Translations under genes and position numbers: made by a program
In this document: positions 36,781-50,600 of the stretch, piece by piece
How positions within the stretch are numbered: the first letter of the stretch is position 1
How the letters are laid out: each line of letters opens with the position of its first letter
The notes under the pieces: generated by a model
The model's database searches: none
What the model saw: the letters and a program-made list of their open reading frames with translations, nothing else
What the model was told of the DNA's origin: nothing
Origin: Otis tarda
Lineage: Eukaryota; Chordata; Aves; Otidiformes; Otididae
Reading direction: 5' to 3'
Assembly: GCA_026413225.1 (NCBI GenBank)
Contig: CM048557.1
Location: forward strand, 20,252,871 to 20,316,870
DNA length: 64,000 nt

Positions 36781-39700
36781 ATGCTCTGACTTCCCCAGCG
36801 AGCACCAGCCAGGCCACGCAGCCAATAATGTTGCAGAGCGGTCTAACCCCCTCTCTTCCCTCCCTCCCTTCCTTTCTTCCCTCCTTCTCCCTCGTAACCC
36901 TCCGGAGTCCAGCTCGGGGAGGGGAGCGGGGACAGAAAGTTTTTTGCCACACCGTTTCTTCGCGGGCTGCTCCCGCGTGGGGGCTTTGACCTACCCCGGG
37001 GGGGGAATGAGGGGCTGCGCGCATCCCCCGCCGCCTCTGCAGGTGAGGGGAGGAGGTGGGCATCCGAGCCCCAAACCCCTGTCCGAAATGCTATCGGGGG
37101 CCACTCCCTGAGCGGCTCTCACTGCTGGATGGCGGGACATCGCCTTGCCCGCCCCGCTTTCGGGGTTCTCTCTAGGTGTGCGCAGGACACAGGTGTCCGC
37201 ACCATCCGCCTTGCCCTGCACCAGCCCCCAAACTGCTCCGAAGGGATCCCCAGCAAAGGCACGGGCATTCAGGGGTGCCGACCACACGGGCCCGCCCGGG
37301 ATCGCATGCCTGCCCTGTGTTACGGGCCCCAGTGCGGGCAGGCGAGCCCCCGCCTCAGCAGATTTGAGCCCCTGCACTCACCCGTGCATGTCCATGTGGA
37401 CAACATGGATGCTCGCCATCCGCAGGGCAGTGGCACTCAGATTTGCCACCTCACAGAGCACCTTCCCAGAGCGGTTCCTGCTCACTAGGTCGCCTCTGCT
37501 TCTCACGGGCTTCTGCAAGCGAGCACGGTTGCCTTGAAGCCAAAGGGACTTTTCCCAGGCTTTGCCGTGGTGTGCGTACAGCAGCGCGCGGGCTGAACGT
37601 GCTCCCACCGCTCAGCCAGTGCTGCATGGCAGTTGCGTTGCTTTGCATTAAGCAAAACTTGCCTTCTCCCAGAGACCTGCCTGCCAAATCCGCCCTGCCA
37701 GGGAAGCAGCTGCCCCAGGAGAAGGGACTCCGCTCGAAAGCACCTCCGGCCAGCCTCAGGTGCCTGCAGCCTTGCTGCTGGCCAAGTGGGTGCCCCTTAT
37801 CAGGTTGTGCCATGAGCATGCGCCCTCCTTGGAGCAGAGCTGCCTGAGATTGGGCACCTCAGGCAGCATTTGCCATAGGTAGTGGCGTGAGGGGGCAAGG
37901 ATGCAGCGTCCCTCACTCTAACATGCAATAAAGAACATTTTTTTCCCTCTTTTTTTTCAAGTTTGCACTTTTTTTCTTTCGAGGATGGGGGGCTTGGTGC
38001 AGCTTTGAACAGTCAGGATTGCCCTCAACATGGCCAAGACAACGTGAGCAGGACTGGACCTTTCTCCCTAGGCTTTGGATGTCCTCCCCTCCCCAGCATT
38101 CTTCTGTTCTCCGGGTTGTCCTCCGGGCTGTGCTTCTCTGGGCTGCATCACTGCGTATCCCACCTGGCAAAGCTGGTGTCAGGGCTGCGGGCTTCGACCA
38201 AAACATCCGCGTGCCTGGGAAAGAGTCATGAGGCTGAGAAAGCAGGTTTCTGTGCACACCAGGCTCAAACACAGGCATCAAACCTCAGCTCCGACATTGA
38301 TATTTAAGCGTGTAAAGAGGTGGCCTGGCCATCAAAGTGGCTGAGCATCTGCCGGTACGTGCCAGGGCTCCAGACTTCTCCCCAAAAAGAGGCGTCTCCA
38401 TTGATGCTTGCCTTTGGCTTTAGGAGTTTCTCCTAGATGGCCAGGACTTAGTAAATTCCAGTCGTGGCTCCTTGCAAACCTCTCGGCAGAGCTGGGCTCC
38501 TTAACAAAGAGGAACAACCACCTTTCCTCACGGCAAAAGCAAAACCCCATCAAAGGACAGGACTCAAACTTGGCAGGGGGGTCCGCAGGGCTGTAGCTCC
38601 CGTTAACAGCCGAAGGAGCCCAGCTTCCTTCCCTTCCCCCAGCTCACCACAAGGACCTCCTGAGAGGAGACAAAAGAAAGCTTGGAGGGTTAATCTCCCT
38701 GAGAAAAACAAGTGATTTTCCAGTAAACAACTGCAATAGCAAACAATGGGGGTGAAAAATAGCGATCATAAAAAAGTCTGCTCGGAGGAAGAGGCGACCC
38801 AGTAAGAGAGGTGTCTCTCCGGCTGGGGGAAAAACAAGGCAGCAGTTTGGTGAAGCTTCAGCAACAGCAGCAGCAAAATAAACCCCACAAGTTGCCACTG
38901 GATCTACTTGTGTTTGTGCCTTTTGATCTTTTAATTGCTTCTTAGTTATCCTTCAGTGCAAATAAATAGTGCATTGTGTCAAGAAAGAGGAGGGGGGTGG
39001 GGAAGGGAAGAAAGACACAAAAGAAAGAGCTGTTGCCCAGAAGAGAAAAGGAACAGGTTCTTTCCCCCCACCTTTAAAAGAGTGAATATAGCTGTATTTG
39101 GAGGGGGAGGAGAAGGGGATAGGATTAGAAATCAAAGCAAAATTGGAGAGAAGCACATTAAGCCTCGGGCATCCTTACAGTAGGAAGAAAAGAAGAAGGT
39201 GGTAAAACCCTCTGGGAGTTTATTCGGTGAGTTACGAGAGGATCCACGAGTGCAATATTGTTAAAGGTCAGCCTAAACTTAATTTAAATGAGGGATGTGT
39301 GACCTCCGCCCTTCATTTAATACAGTCATAAGGAACACTACCCTGCAGATAGCTGGAACAATAGCTGCCTCCACCCCAAACTCCAGCCCCTGGCCTTGCC
39401 TGCAAGGAGGGCCTGCAAAGGAGAGCAGGAGGAGGATGAGTAAAGCCCAGGACGTGGCTAACCTGAGGATGGGGAGGCAGAAAGAGGGAGAGGAGGGCCT
39501 CTGGGCCACAGCACTGACCACCAAGGGACTTGCGAAACCACAGCATCCCAGGAAGCATTTTGGTTTGAAAGTGGACAGGGGCTGCAGCAAAGCATCACCT
39601 GAAACCATTGGAAATGCAATAAAAAAAGCCCACCGCATCTTGCGTTTCCCTGACCTCTGTGGTCATCGGTGCAGTTCAGGAAAGAAATCACGATCATGTG

Positions 39701-42700
39701 TTCCCGGTAAATTCGCAAGGAGCAAGGACAGCGTTCGCAAAGCAAAGTCAGCCAAAGTGAGCTGAAACTAAATGAATCTAAAGTGGGAGCTGGAATAAAA
39801 GCATCTGAAAGATGTCCTGAAACGACCAGGGGATGCCTGGGACTCAGAGAGAAAACGTTTTTCTGCTGCAATGGCTGTGAAAGCGCCTGGGCAGGCTGCA
39901 AAGCCTCCTGATGGTGCTGCCCATCCGAGCTGATCAAAGCAGCTCGTGGGTGGCCACCAACATGTGGTGATGAGCTGGAAAGCTTTCCAGGGAAAGGGGG
40001 AAGAACAGGAAAGCTTAGGCCAGGCTGGACCTTGCAGGCAGGGATGTGAGCTTCAGCAAAGTCAGAGGAATGTAAATAGCTGCAGAAATGCAGTGGTCAC
40101 AGGCCAGGGTGGACGTTAGCGATGCTGCTGGTGAGCTGAGCCAAGCAGATACCTTCAACAAAGGGGACGTTCACATGCTTTTTCCCTTCCTCTCCACCTC
40201 TAATCCAAAGAAGGGAGAGGTCACCTAACCCCAGCCCAACCAAGGCAGCCTGTGATGCTCATTTGGCTTATTTCACAATTACACCACAAATGACAAGGTG
40301 AGCAGAATGGGGATGCGAGGTGCATGGTTCAGGTGCTGTGCCTACAGCGTTACAAAGGTAGCCCAATTTGTAAAGCACCTTATGTTCTCGTATGTCAAGA
40401 GTGAGGACAACCAGGAGAAATCAAAACGCTTTACTGACATGCCCAACAAATCTGGGCACTGCAGACTGAGTTGTCCCAGACAAAAGAAAAGGAAGGTGAG
40501 GGTGGGCCTTGGGTTTGGGTCTTTTGTTGTTGAAGACTAGAAGAAAAAGTCATCCCTAGTGAGAATGGAGAGTGATTAGCCAGAGTCCTATGCACAGCTG
40601 TTTAGTGGCAGAGGAATAATCGTACTTGGCCCAGAGAGTTTTTCGGTGGCTTTAAGAAAGCGATACCTTTTGTTTTGTACAACCCAGGAACCTGGCAGTA
40701 ACACCGTGTCCTTGCATGCTGCTGAAATATATTGATCCTGGGGCACGCTAAACTGTTGGAACAGGAGAGATTCATTGGCGAAAGGGGATGTGATATATAG
40801 AAGGTCCCCGCGTGAAATTGAAGTCAAAGAACTAAGAGGGGGAGAAATAATTCACCTGGGGCCCCTGGTCAACAAGGAGCAAACAAGAGCAGAGACTGAG
40901 CAGGTCTGCTCAGGGCTCTGGGCACCCCCAGGTGGGGAGAGCCTTTCAGGGCTGTGCTCCCAGCCAAGCAAGGTTTTGCTGCAGGATTGTTATATGGGCA
41001 GGGGAAAAGCAGGATGCCCTTAGGCATCAGCAGCAGACTTTTTTTGGCATGTTTGGAGTGAAAGAGGGACTCTTGAGGCAACTCCTGCCCAGGTCTATCA
41101 GTGCCTTGGAGCACTCATTGGACTTAGGTGTGGAGGAGGGATGTTGGCAGATGCTTCCTGAGGACCTGGAGGGTGCTGAGTGTAGCAAAAATTTAGTTAT
41201 TCCAGAGTAAGTTATTGCATTGCCAGAGGAATACATGACAGCAGTAAAAGGCCCAGGTGTTCTCACCTCTGTTTATATGGAGGACAAACTATGTGCTTTT
41301 CGTGGGCTGGACAGACTTGGTATTCCTGTAGCGTCTTTTAAAATTCAGTATCCCCAGTGATTAGAGAAAAGCTCCAGCCCGAGAAGCCTTGCTTGGCTCA
41401 AGAGGCTGCAGGAAGGAGGACGCAGGTTAGGGACGTGTCACAGGGGCCATGGTGGAATTGAAAAAGCATGAATGATGTTCAGCAAGTGAAACTCAGAGGA
41501 TCTACTTGGGATTCTGTCTGCAGAGTGGCCCAAAAGAAGGAGGCCAAAGGGTCCAGGGTCAGATGATCCTGGAAAGGGAGATCAGTGTCTCCTTTCTCCC
41601 CATCATCTGTGGAACAGCAAACATCTCTTGGTCATCCCTGATTGCCAAAGTGGATTCCAGCTCAGCAAATGGCTTCCCAAAAGGAATTTCTGAGAGGATG
41701 GAATAGGGTAGATAGGGAGAAATACCCACCCTCTCCTCGGCTTCTTTTCATTGCAGAGGGAGCCTGGAAGGCTCCAAGTTTTGTCTGATTATTTGTGTTA
41801 AAAATGTGCAACAAATACAGTAGCAGAGAAGGAAGATGGGTCTGTGCCTATATTAACATCTAAGCACATCACCATTTCCTGTTTTCCTTATTTATTTTTT
41901 TTAAAGCATTTCCATGAAAATACTCACTGGAATGTCATGGAGAAGAGGTCCAAGCTCATTTAAGGACGAATAAAAGCTCCAGCAGGTACAATTAGTTCTT
42001 CCAAGCACCAAGAGATGAAGTTGTCTCTTTATAGCATTGTGCAAATGCGGGTCTGTCTATGGAACAAGCTCTAAGTCAAAATAGCTTGTGAATGAAATGT
42101 GCTGCGGGACTCCGTGGGGAGCCCTTTGGACTAGAAGCTCTTTGGGGCAAAGACTGTGCCCCATAGTTCTGTCCCTGCAGGGAGAGCCTGACAAGGATGC
42201 TCTGGGAAGGCAGCGGGCATCCTCGTGTCCCCCCAGGGAGGAGCTGAGCAGCTGGGAGGTGGGCTGCAGGGGTGACGCCCGCCGCCAAGCAGGAGCACGC
42301 GGTGCTCTCTAGGGGTGTCTGTGTCTTACCCCACAGCACAGCACCCTCACCCACGCCTCTTCACTCAGCCCTCACTTGGAAAACTCTGTGTTCACCCTCC
42401 AAAATGTTTTATCCTGCTCCTGGGAGCATCAGTGTGAACTGGTCCATCTGGCTGTGTGTTGCTGCATTCATGAGTGAAAGCAGGTGAGCTGTTAATAAAT
42501 TCTTTTTCCTCAAAAAAAGAGATACGGCAGTTGTTGCTGAGGTCTTCTCCATCAGTTTCAATGGAGCAGACATCGCTGAATAGCCAGTGGCAGTGCCTGC
42601 GATGGGCCGGGACAGTGGTGGACACAGACCTTGCACTGATTTTTCCTTGGTGCAGCTTCTTGGAGAGCTTTCCTTTGGTCGCGTCCAGCAGTCAGCTCAC

Positions 42701-45700
42701 TCAGCAAAGCTGCCCAGGTGAGCGGGGTGGTATTTCCAATCCTCTGCCACGTCCTCCCGTGTTCGTTACTGATACAGCTCACATACTCCAGATGCGCTAT
42801 TTGGAGGCATGTGCTTCGAGCACCCGTTTGTTACCCTGCAGAAAATCAGACACAAGAGCCAGTTGGAAATATCACTCTGCAATGGGTTATTTTTCCAAGT
42901 GCATGACAGAGGCGATGGCACTGAGTGCAGAGGGTGATGTATTTTAGGGAATGTATGCAGGGCCCTTATTTGCCGTGGAGAAATGGAGTGGTGCAGATAC
43001 GTCTCTGTTGTGTAATTAATGGCTTTAAAAAAAACCCCGAGCCTGTTGGCTAAGCCCGAATACCTCTGAGGGGTTCAGGAATCCCAGCTATGTATCTTTC
43101 AGGCGTTTCTTCCTCTGTTGTTTTTTTTTTTTCTTCTTCTTTTTGCATTGCTGCTGTGCTTCAGTACGAGTCTTTGTTTGCAGCTCTCGTTGTCTTCGGG
43201 CAGAGGGTTGGGTAGCAGCATCTCCCCCAGGCCAGGGCTTCACGCCTTATCAGGGACCCCTGTCCCCACTTCTGATTGCTAGCCCTGTGAGAGGCCACCC
43301 CATCACTCCTTCAGGCTGGGGGCTTTTGGGGTAAGGTAAATGGTCTGCCAAGCCCAGCCACTGGTGCCCTTGGTGCTGAGCTGAGCAGTGAAGACCCCAA
43401 AGGAGGATGTGAGGCTGGGGTCTCACAGGCAGGCAGCTGTGGACATGGGGAGAAGAGGCAGCACAGGTCTCATACAGGGTCCTGCACCCTGAGTGCAGCC
43501 TTCCTCCGCCACTGCATTCACCCATCACTTTGGACAAGTCACTTAATTTCCCCCTGGTTTGCATCCCCGTCCATCAGCTCCAGGCAGGGATAAGTCTGTC
43601 CCCCATTGCCTCATTCCCTTAGGGCTGGGACTTTCTATACCTATGGCTGGCAGCAGGCATACACGAGTTTGCAATAAGGTCCCCACTGCTTGCACCTTCC
43701 CATTTCTGAAGCAGGTGACACAGGGACACCCTGTGCCCGCCTGTGCTGCCAGCATCCCCTCCAGACCACGCTGCCCTTGCCACGGGTGATAGACGCGCAT
43801 GGGGAGGTGGGAGGTGTGGGCAATTTGTTTTCTCACTTAAACAAAACACTCTCTCATAACCATAATGAAGGAGGGGAGGCAACAGCACTTGGCAAAGCAA
43901 CTCTCACTAAGTGCACTTCACTAGAAATGTTTATACTCCGACGCTGAAAAATCCACTGAGCGTGGCGATAGTGCGACGTGGCGCTGGCAGAGCAGAGGCA
44001 TCCGAAGGTGAGGATCTGCACCCTGAGCCAGGTCCCAGCCAGGGTGGGCTTGGGGGTGTCACCAGCTCATCCTGGCAGAAGTTCCCACGGTCTCCCACAT
44101 GGGGACAACGAGTGGAGGGACAGGGGAAAGGGCACAGGGATGGCTTTGGGCTTCCTGCGTGTGGCTCCACCTGGGACCACACACCCTGGAAAGCCTGTCT
44201 CCTGTTGGCCGTCGGGGCTATTTAACCTTCAAGGACAGGTGTACGGGTGGGGTTGGCATCTCCAAGTAGTGTCACAGGGCAAGTAGGTATCATGCAATCC
44301 TGTGTGATGAGGGTAAGCTTTTTTATGGTGCCAGTTGTGCTCCAGAAAGGCTCTGGTGGGAGAAGCAAGAGTTTTGTAGAGATACTGGCGCTCCTGGAGC
44401 AGGAGACCTCACAGGGTAGGACTCTTGGGACTGCTAGCTAATTGCCAATTACTAGGGAGGTAACCCCCACCAAAAAAAAAACCCATGTAGCTTTTCAAAA
44501 CAGCGGGTGGTAAGCTTGCATAGCACGTGCAGGCGTGCGTGTGTGTGCACACATGTATTTTTGTGCTGAGGGGGAAGCAAGTGCTTGGCTAAGTAGGTAG
44601 AGCCAAATGGCAGGTGATTCAGATGCTACCTCCTATTTCTGGCACTACTTTGGCAGTGCCACTTGAGTCCTTGTCTCTTCATCAGCCAAAGATAGCAGGC
44701 TCCGAAAAGGCCATCCATGAAGCTTCGGTGCAAGCCCTGAAGTCAACAGGCAAAGGGTTAACTGAATTCCCAAGGCAGGTGGGAGCGCGAGTCAGACTGG
44801 GTGATATCGCAGACATGTTATTTGAAAAGCTAAGAAATTGTGGAATTCCTCACCTAATCCAACTTCCCCACAGTTTAAAGAAAACTGCAGCGCAAGATAT
44901 AGCTACAGCCAAGCGAGACCCCCCACAAACCTTTCCCTGCATAATCTGTGTGTGGATACAAGCTCCGCCAGCCGCCTCCCATGAGCAAATCCTCAGTGAG
45001 TTTGCTCCCGGTGAAGCTCGTGGGATGCAGCCCCTACCATCGACCCCCGCAATGAGTTGACCCATATGAGCTGAAGATGGCTCCTCCATCCCTGTGACAC
45101 TGCTTGTGTGCAAGGCATGGCCCTCCCTCACCCTGCAGTGGTCCCGCTGCCTTTATCTGAGCTGAGTGCAAGGAGGCTGCTCACCCCACGGTAGCCAGAG
45201 AGTAGTTAAAACACCTGCATGAGCAAATGTTCGATGAGACAACACAAAATTTAGTGGAAATAATGCTTTCGACTTCAGCAGGCCCCAGTTTAGGGCATCC
45301 ATAGTTGTGAGATGTGGTTGCCGTAAGCTGCTGTAGCTACACAAATTAATGATTAATGATTAGCAAGTGTAATTATAGCAAAGGAAATTGCGTCCCTGGT
45401 TCAAATCTGCCTGCCACTCCTCCTCTCATTTTTCCAGGTGGGTTTCTTGCTGAGCCATCTCAGTCCATCAGGTAGATCTTCATGCAGGAGAAGACTTTTT
45501 TTTTTTTTTGCGTGGAAGTGAATTGTGTAGATTTTTGTTTAGTTTTTTTTTTTTTTAATTAAAGGCAACCATTTCAAAAATGCACAGATCACACGGGTGT
45601 TTTTTAGTCAAAACAAGCACAATAACCACAAGAGGTGCCAGACTGGAACAACCTCTTCTCCACTAACCTAATCCAAAGGGGAAAAAAAGAGAAATATGTT

Positions 45701-47316
45701 TTCCGGAGATAGAAAAATTCCTTTGTCTCTGTGTGTGATATAAAAAGAGAAAAAAAATCTAGCAACGGACAGCAGGCATCCCCTAAAAGGGACTTTTAGA
45801 GGAAAGTTGCTTTCCCTCCAAGAAACCTTAGTGTTGGAGTGGGGGAATGATTTCAAGCCAGACCTGCTGGGACCCACCGCAGGGCTCCCGTCTCATGCCT
45901 GTGACTGCTGTTCCTTACAAGCTGCTTCGGTATCACTTTCTGGGTGAACCTCAGTGTTTCCAGTCAATCAGCCCAGGGGCTTCAGGCTCACTTTGGGGTG
46001 GCTGAGTACTGCCCTTGCTCCCTCATTAAACTGTGTGAGTGTCATCTTGTATTTGCCCAAGTCACCAGTGTTTCAAGAGCTCCCATCCTAATCCCTTGTT
46101 GAGACTCCATTCGTGTAGGGCAGCAGGTCCTACCCCAAGCCAGAACCATCTTGGAGAGGGCAACATTTTTGGGGATGCCTCACTAGTGTCCCCCCACACG
46201 CAGCAATGCAATGGGGGCACAAAACCCCTCCGGTGGCTGATGCCTGTTTCACAGCCGCTTTCTTCCACCCACCACCGCCCTCGCCGTTCCGGGAGACCCA
46301 CATGAAAGCAGTAATAGCACTGTTGGGGTATACAAAGTAAAAGATGACTCACTGCGAAGCCTTTGCTCCCACCTTCAGGAGGCAGCCAAATAGGGAGCAA
46401 TCTCCCGGTGGAAGGGGGTGGAATTTAAGTCAGACTGTTTTTTTTTTAAAAACTGTGCATTTAGTCTAAACAACTGGCTTGGGATGTTGGCACTTGGCTT
46501 TTAAATTAAGTATGGATTTCTGGGCACGCTTCTGCCAGGGTAGCAATGGTCAGAGCCAGGTTCTGGTCTTGGGAGTGAAAACAGGCCTGGATCCCAGTTT
46601 CCACCATGCTTGGAGGGTTTCGGCGGTGGTTCCCACCCTCTGGGCTGCTCCCTGCCACCGGCACATGGCCTCCGGTTACCAAACGTGGCAGCCCCTGTGG
46701 CCTACCTCTCTCTGCTCACTGGTTTCTGGCACTGGGACTGATCCTGTGATGCTTTTAAGAGACCATCTGCTGGGGGCAAGAGCATGGTGAGCTTTTAAGC
46801 CCAGAGGGAGGATGGAGCTCCCTTGCAGGCAGCAGCATCCCTGCATCCCAAACGTTGGGCATGGAGACTCCCACAGCTGTAAGATGGGAGCTGGAAGGTA
46901 CACACATGAGGCTGCAAGAGATGCTCAGACCAGACACAGGGGGCCATGGGGTGTGAGCACTTCACTTGGTTTAACCTGGCTGCACTCCAGCCGGCTTTGG
47001 CATTGGACGCCTGGCTGGGAAGGCACCACTGCCACACATTTGCCCAAACAGTGGATACTTCCTCACCTCCCTCTCCTCCAGCTTTGCCATGGTACAGGCT
47101 GTGGGGAGCCAGCCACCCAACCACAGCCTTTTTTTTTACGGTATGGGCTGCTTCAGGGCTCTCCAACAGACAACCACTTCCCCCCAGGGCTTCCTCTCAG
47201 GGGCTGTTCCTGGGCTCTGCAGCCACCCTGCTGCAGTTTGCAACTTGTCAGGGAGGGAAAGCAAAGAGTGCAAGTCAGGATCCCGAATGGAGAAGGGAAG
47301 GACAGCTCTGCAACAA
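36781..47316. other. Intergenic DNA upstream of the IGF2 promoter
   Basis: The first few hundred bp are GC-rich and C/T-rich promoter flank. The rest is unannotated with no recognised exon. Open frames of up to about 160 codons occur, with no family match. Confidence 0.5.
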
Positions 47317-47671
47317 AGTCCAGAGACCTCTTCCAGTACCTAAAGGGGACCTACAGGAAAGACAGGGAGAAACTCTTCGGTAGAGCCTGTTGTGACAGGA
47401 CAAGGGTAATGGTTTCAAAATAGAGGGAGGTGGATTCAGATTAGATATTAGGAAAAAAATTTTTACAATGAGGGTGATAGAACACTGGAACAGGTTGCCC
47501 AGAGAGGTGGTGGATGCCCCATCCCTGGAAACATTCAAGGCCAGGTTGAATGGGGCTCTGAGCAACCTGATCTGGTTGAAGATGTCCCTGCTCCTTGCAG
47601 GGGGGTTGGACTAGATGACCTTTAAAGGTCTCTTCTAACCCAAACTATTCTGTGATTCTATGATTCTATGA
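47317..47671 (+). mobile_element. CR1 LINE 3' end fragment between INS and IGF2
   Basis: CR1 3' end in sense orientation: GGTTCAGATTAGATATTAGG-like sequence, then ATAGAACACTGGAACAGGTT, GCCCAGAGAGGTGGTGGATG, GGGGGTTGGACTAGATGACC and terminal TGATTCTATGATTCTATGA. It retains its 3' terminus and is truncated at the 5' end. It shares about 130 bp of close similarity with the intron 3 copy at 20895-21056, indicating related subfamilies. Confidence 0.95.
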
Positions 47672-50600
47672 CCTGCAGCCCTGGCAAGAGGTTTCCTTCA
47701 GGATCTTCACTGGTGTACTGAACCTCGCCGAGCCTCAGTGAGTGCCCAAGCAGGGCGCATGCGCTGGTGCCCACATCTCTGCGGGGCTCCCCAGAGGATA
47801 ACACACTTCAGCAACCAGAAATAGTCAGATGAAATGGTTTGCAGCACAGGTTTTGTTACAGAGGCACAGTGTGGTAGCCAAGGGGAAAGGCATTGCCCCA
47901 GAGCTCCCACCAGCCTGGGGGATGAAGTCTTCTCCCGCCTCTGCATCAGACATCGTGTGTTGTCAAAAAGGGAATTTGTATTAGCACATGTGGAGGGTAT
48001 TATAGACTAATACTGACTTTAGAGGGCTGTTCATATCTAAAATTGATCTGCTGACAGCTTGGTTGCGCTTGCTGATTTGGAGTTAATGGTAACAAAAGTC
48101 CAAACAAATCACTGCTTGCGCTATTTTGCACTGATATTTTTTCCCTATTCCTTCACTGAACCCATCTCAGCTTTTGCCATCCTGTCTTCACAAAGGCCTC
48201 CCAGTCCCAGTTTGCTGTGAGTGAAACAGGCTCAGGTTTTGAAGAAGTCACCCACATCACAAGCAAGTGCTGGCTGTCCTCTCAGATTTTCTTTTGTGTA
48301 GCTATAACCTGGAAATACCAGGTGGTCTTGGGTCAAGGCATCGCCACCTAAAAGCTAGGACCAGCTAACAGCACACGGCATAGTTGGTGAGGCAGACAGT
48401 GTCTTCTGCTGCAAAGATGCATGAGATTTTTCCTGACCGGGGATGAAGATTAATTGGAGAGCAAGTACAGGGAGGAGGGAACAAGGACTTCTCTTTTCCT
48501 TCCTGGACATTTATTCTTTTCATTTGATCCCAGCTTTGGGAAGGGAATGGTAACATCAGCAGGCTGCCTGGGCTGATGGCAGGGTTCGCGGCCACATCTC
48601 AGATGTGAGGGGCTACAGGCTGCAAAATGGGGTTGTTTTCCCGCAGAGGTCTTCACTGCCCATGGCTGTGCCCTCATCCACGTATTGCTTTGCCCTGCAG
48701 AGGAGCCCCTGGCAGCAACAGCATCACTCCCCAGTGGCTCCCACTCCCCCTCTTTGTAGGGAGTAAATACTTGGTGCCATTCCCACCTTCTTCCCAGGGC
48801 ACGAAGCAGAAAGAGGGGCAAAGCGTCTGAGGCACCAGCGAGAGGACCAGGCACATTGGCAGCCTCAAACACAAGTTTTGAGTGGAGAAAGGGAGACCTT
48901 CTACACACCACGGCCAGAGAATTGTACCCAGCAGCTCCCAGAGCAAGCACCTGAAATTGCGGTGAACAATCAGATCCCACTGAACAACCGTCATCTTCCG
49001 TTGATTCAAGCAATGCAAATCTTTTGTGTCAACAGCTGAACTGTCCTGCCAAGTAGTTGCCTCTTGCCCACCAAACATCATTCCAGTCCAAATGGGCTTA
49101 ACGTCACCTTCCGGACATTAAATCTCATAAGGTGTTTGGCCACTGTGCACCATGAGGACTCTTCTCACATCCACTGTCTCATTTGTGTCCAAGTCTCTCT
49201 CAACCTTTTTTTCAGGTAAGTACAGCCAGCTTCCTTGCTCTGTGGCAGAAAGGCAGGTTTCAGGCAGGTCAGGTCGTTCCTGCTGCCCTTTTCTGCTTCT
49301 TCCCCCATCTCCCTTTCATCCCTGATGTATTTAGCGGTGAAAATGTGGCCCATTGTCTTTTATCAGGCTTGCAATAGGCTTTGCAAGGGGTGTTAATCAG
49401 CCTGTGGATGTGCTCACCCTACACAACATCTTCCTAACACTCAGCGCTCTGCTTTCCCTCACTCTGCAAGTAACCTCACTCTGCAAGTGATTTAATGACA
49501 TATTTATCTTATTCACATCAGGATCCCCTCCCGGGCTTGTCCTAACTCAATCCCAGAGACACCTGACTTAGTTACATTACTCTCTCTGGTTATCGATCTG
49601 CGTAGAGACAAGTTGCAAAATTGCCCACTGGTGCTCGAAGAGCCTTCCTTTAAAAACCTGGGGGATTCACACAGTTAGGAGAGGACAGGGCACCAGTTTT
49701 TGTGGATGTGTATTTGGGTAGCTAAATATATTTCTATTATTGTATGTGAGCAGAGAGGTTCCCCACCGCTGAGGCATTTCATGGAGAATAATTTAGACCC
49801 TTTTCCTAAGATAAGAGTCTGTTATAGACACTGTCATATGTTAAGTCTTTAATTCACTAAAGTAATACAAATTAGCTGTGTGTTGCTCTGTTTGGCCTAA
49901 ATTCTGCCTAAACTGCTCAGTTTGTGCGCAGAGCTGAGCCTGAGCTTCCCACAGCTCCCAGTCCACAGAGTCTCTCCCAACTCCAGCGCCAATGTGAGGC
50001 ACAAGAACTAAGCTGGTGCTGGGATGGAGGTACAAATTGCTTTGGAAATAAAATGCTAAATAAATTATTCCTTCATAATTGAGTTGCAGCAATGACTTGA
50101 GTTGGAAAGCAACTGTAAGAGCCCAGACCTAGGACTGAATTAATGGGGGCATTTCAACTGACAGCTTGGTCACTGCAAAAATGATCCAAGAGGCTTGAGT
50201 GTGTCCCTCTGTGGGCATCCTCATCTCTGGCTCACCTGGTACCCGAGATCTCCAGGGAGGGTTCGTAGCAGATCCATTCCCCCATCCTCTCGCAGGTCAG
50301 CATCACCAGGCTGGTGGCTGAGCCAGGGTTTAATACATTTTCCCAGTGCTTCCCAAGGTGTCCTGGTGCGCGATGGAAGCTCTGAGCGCTCCCTCTACTG
50401 GCTCCAACATCATTTCATAACATCATTTCATTAGGGCCCCATCCCAGACGGGAAGAGGCACTGGCTGGGGTAACAGCTATCCCCAAAAGCAGAACAGCTG
50501 ATCAAAGCTGTGTCGCGGACGAGGAGGAGGACCGTGACGCTGTGAAATGCCTTGTGAGCAGGCGGGAGGCAGGATTTGAGCACCAGCCCAGTGGTAATGC

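Noticed and set aside
45496-45560. Two long T runs as Pol III terminators of a small RNA gene
   Set aside because: No A/B box or tRNA-like fold between or before them; they look like homopolymer drift.
46812-47423. 203-codon plus-strand open frame
   Set aside because: Its 3' part runs into the CR1 fragment and the rest has no family features.
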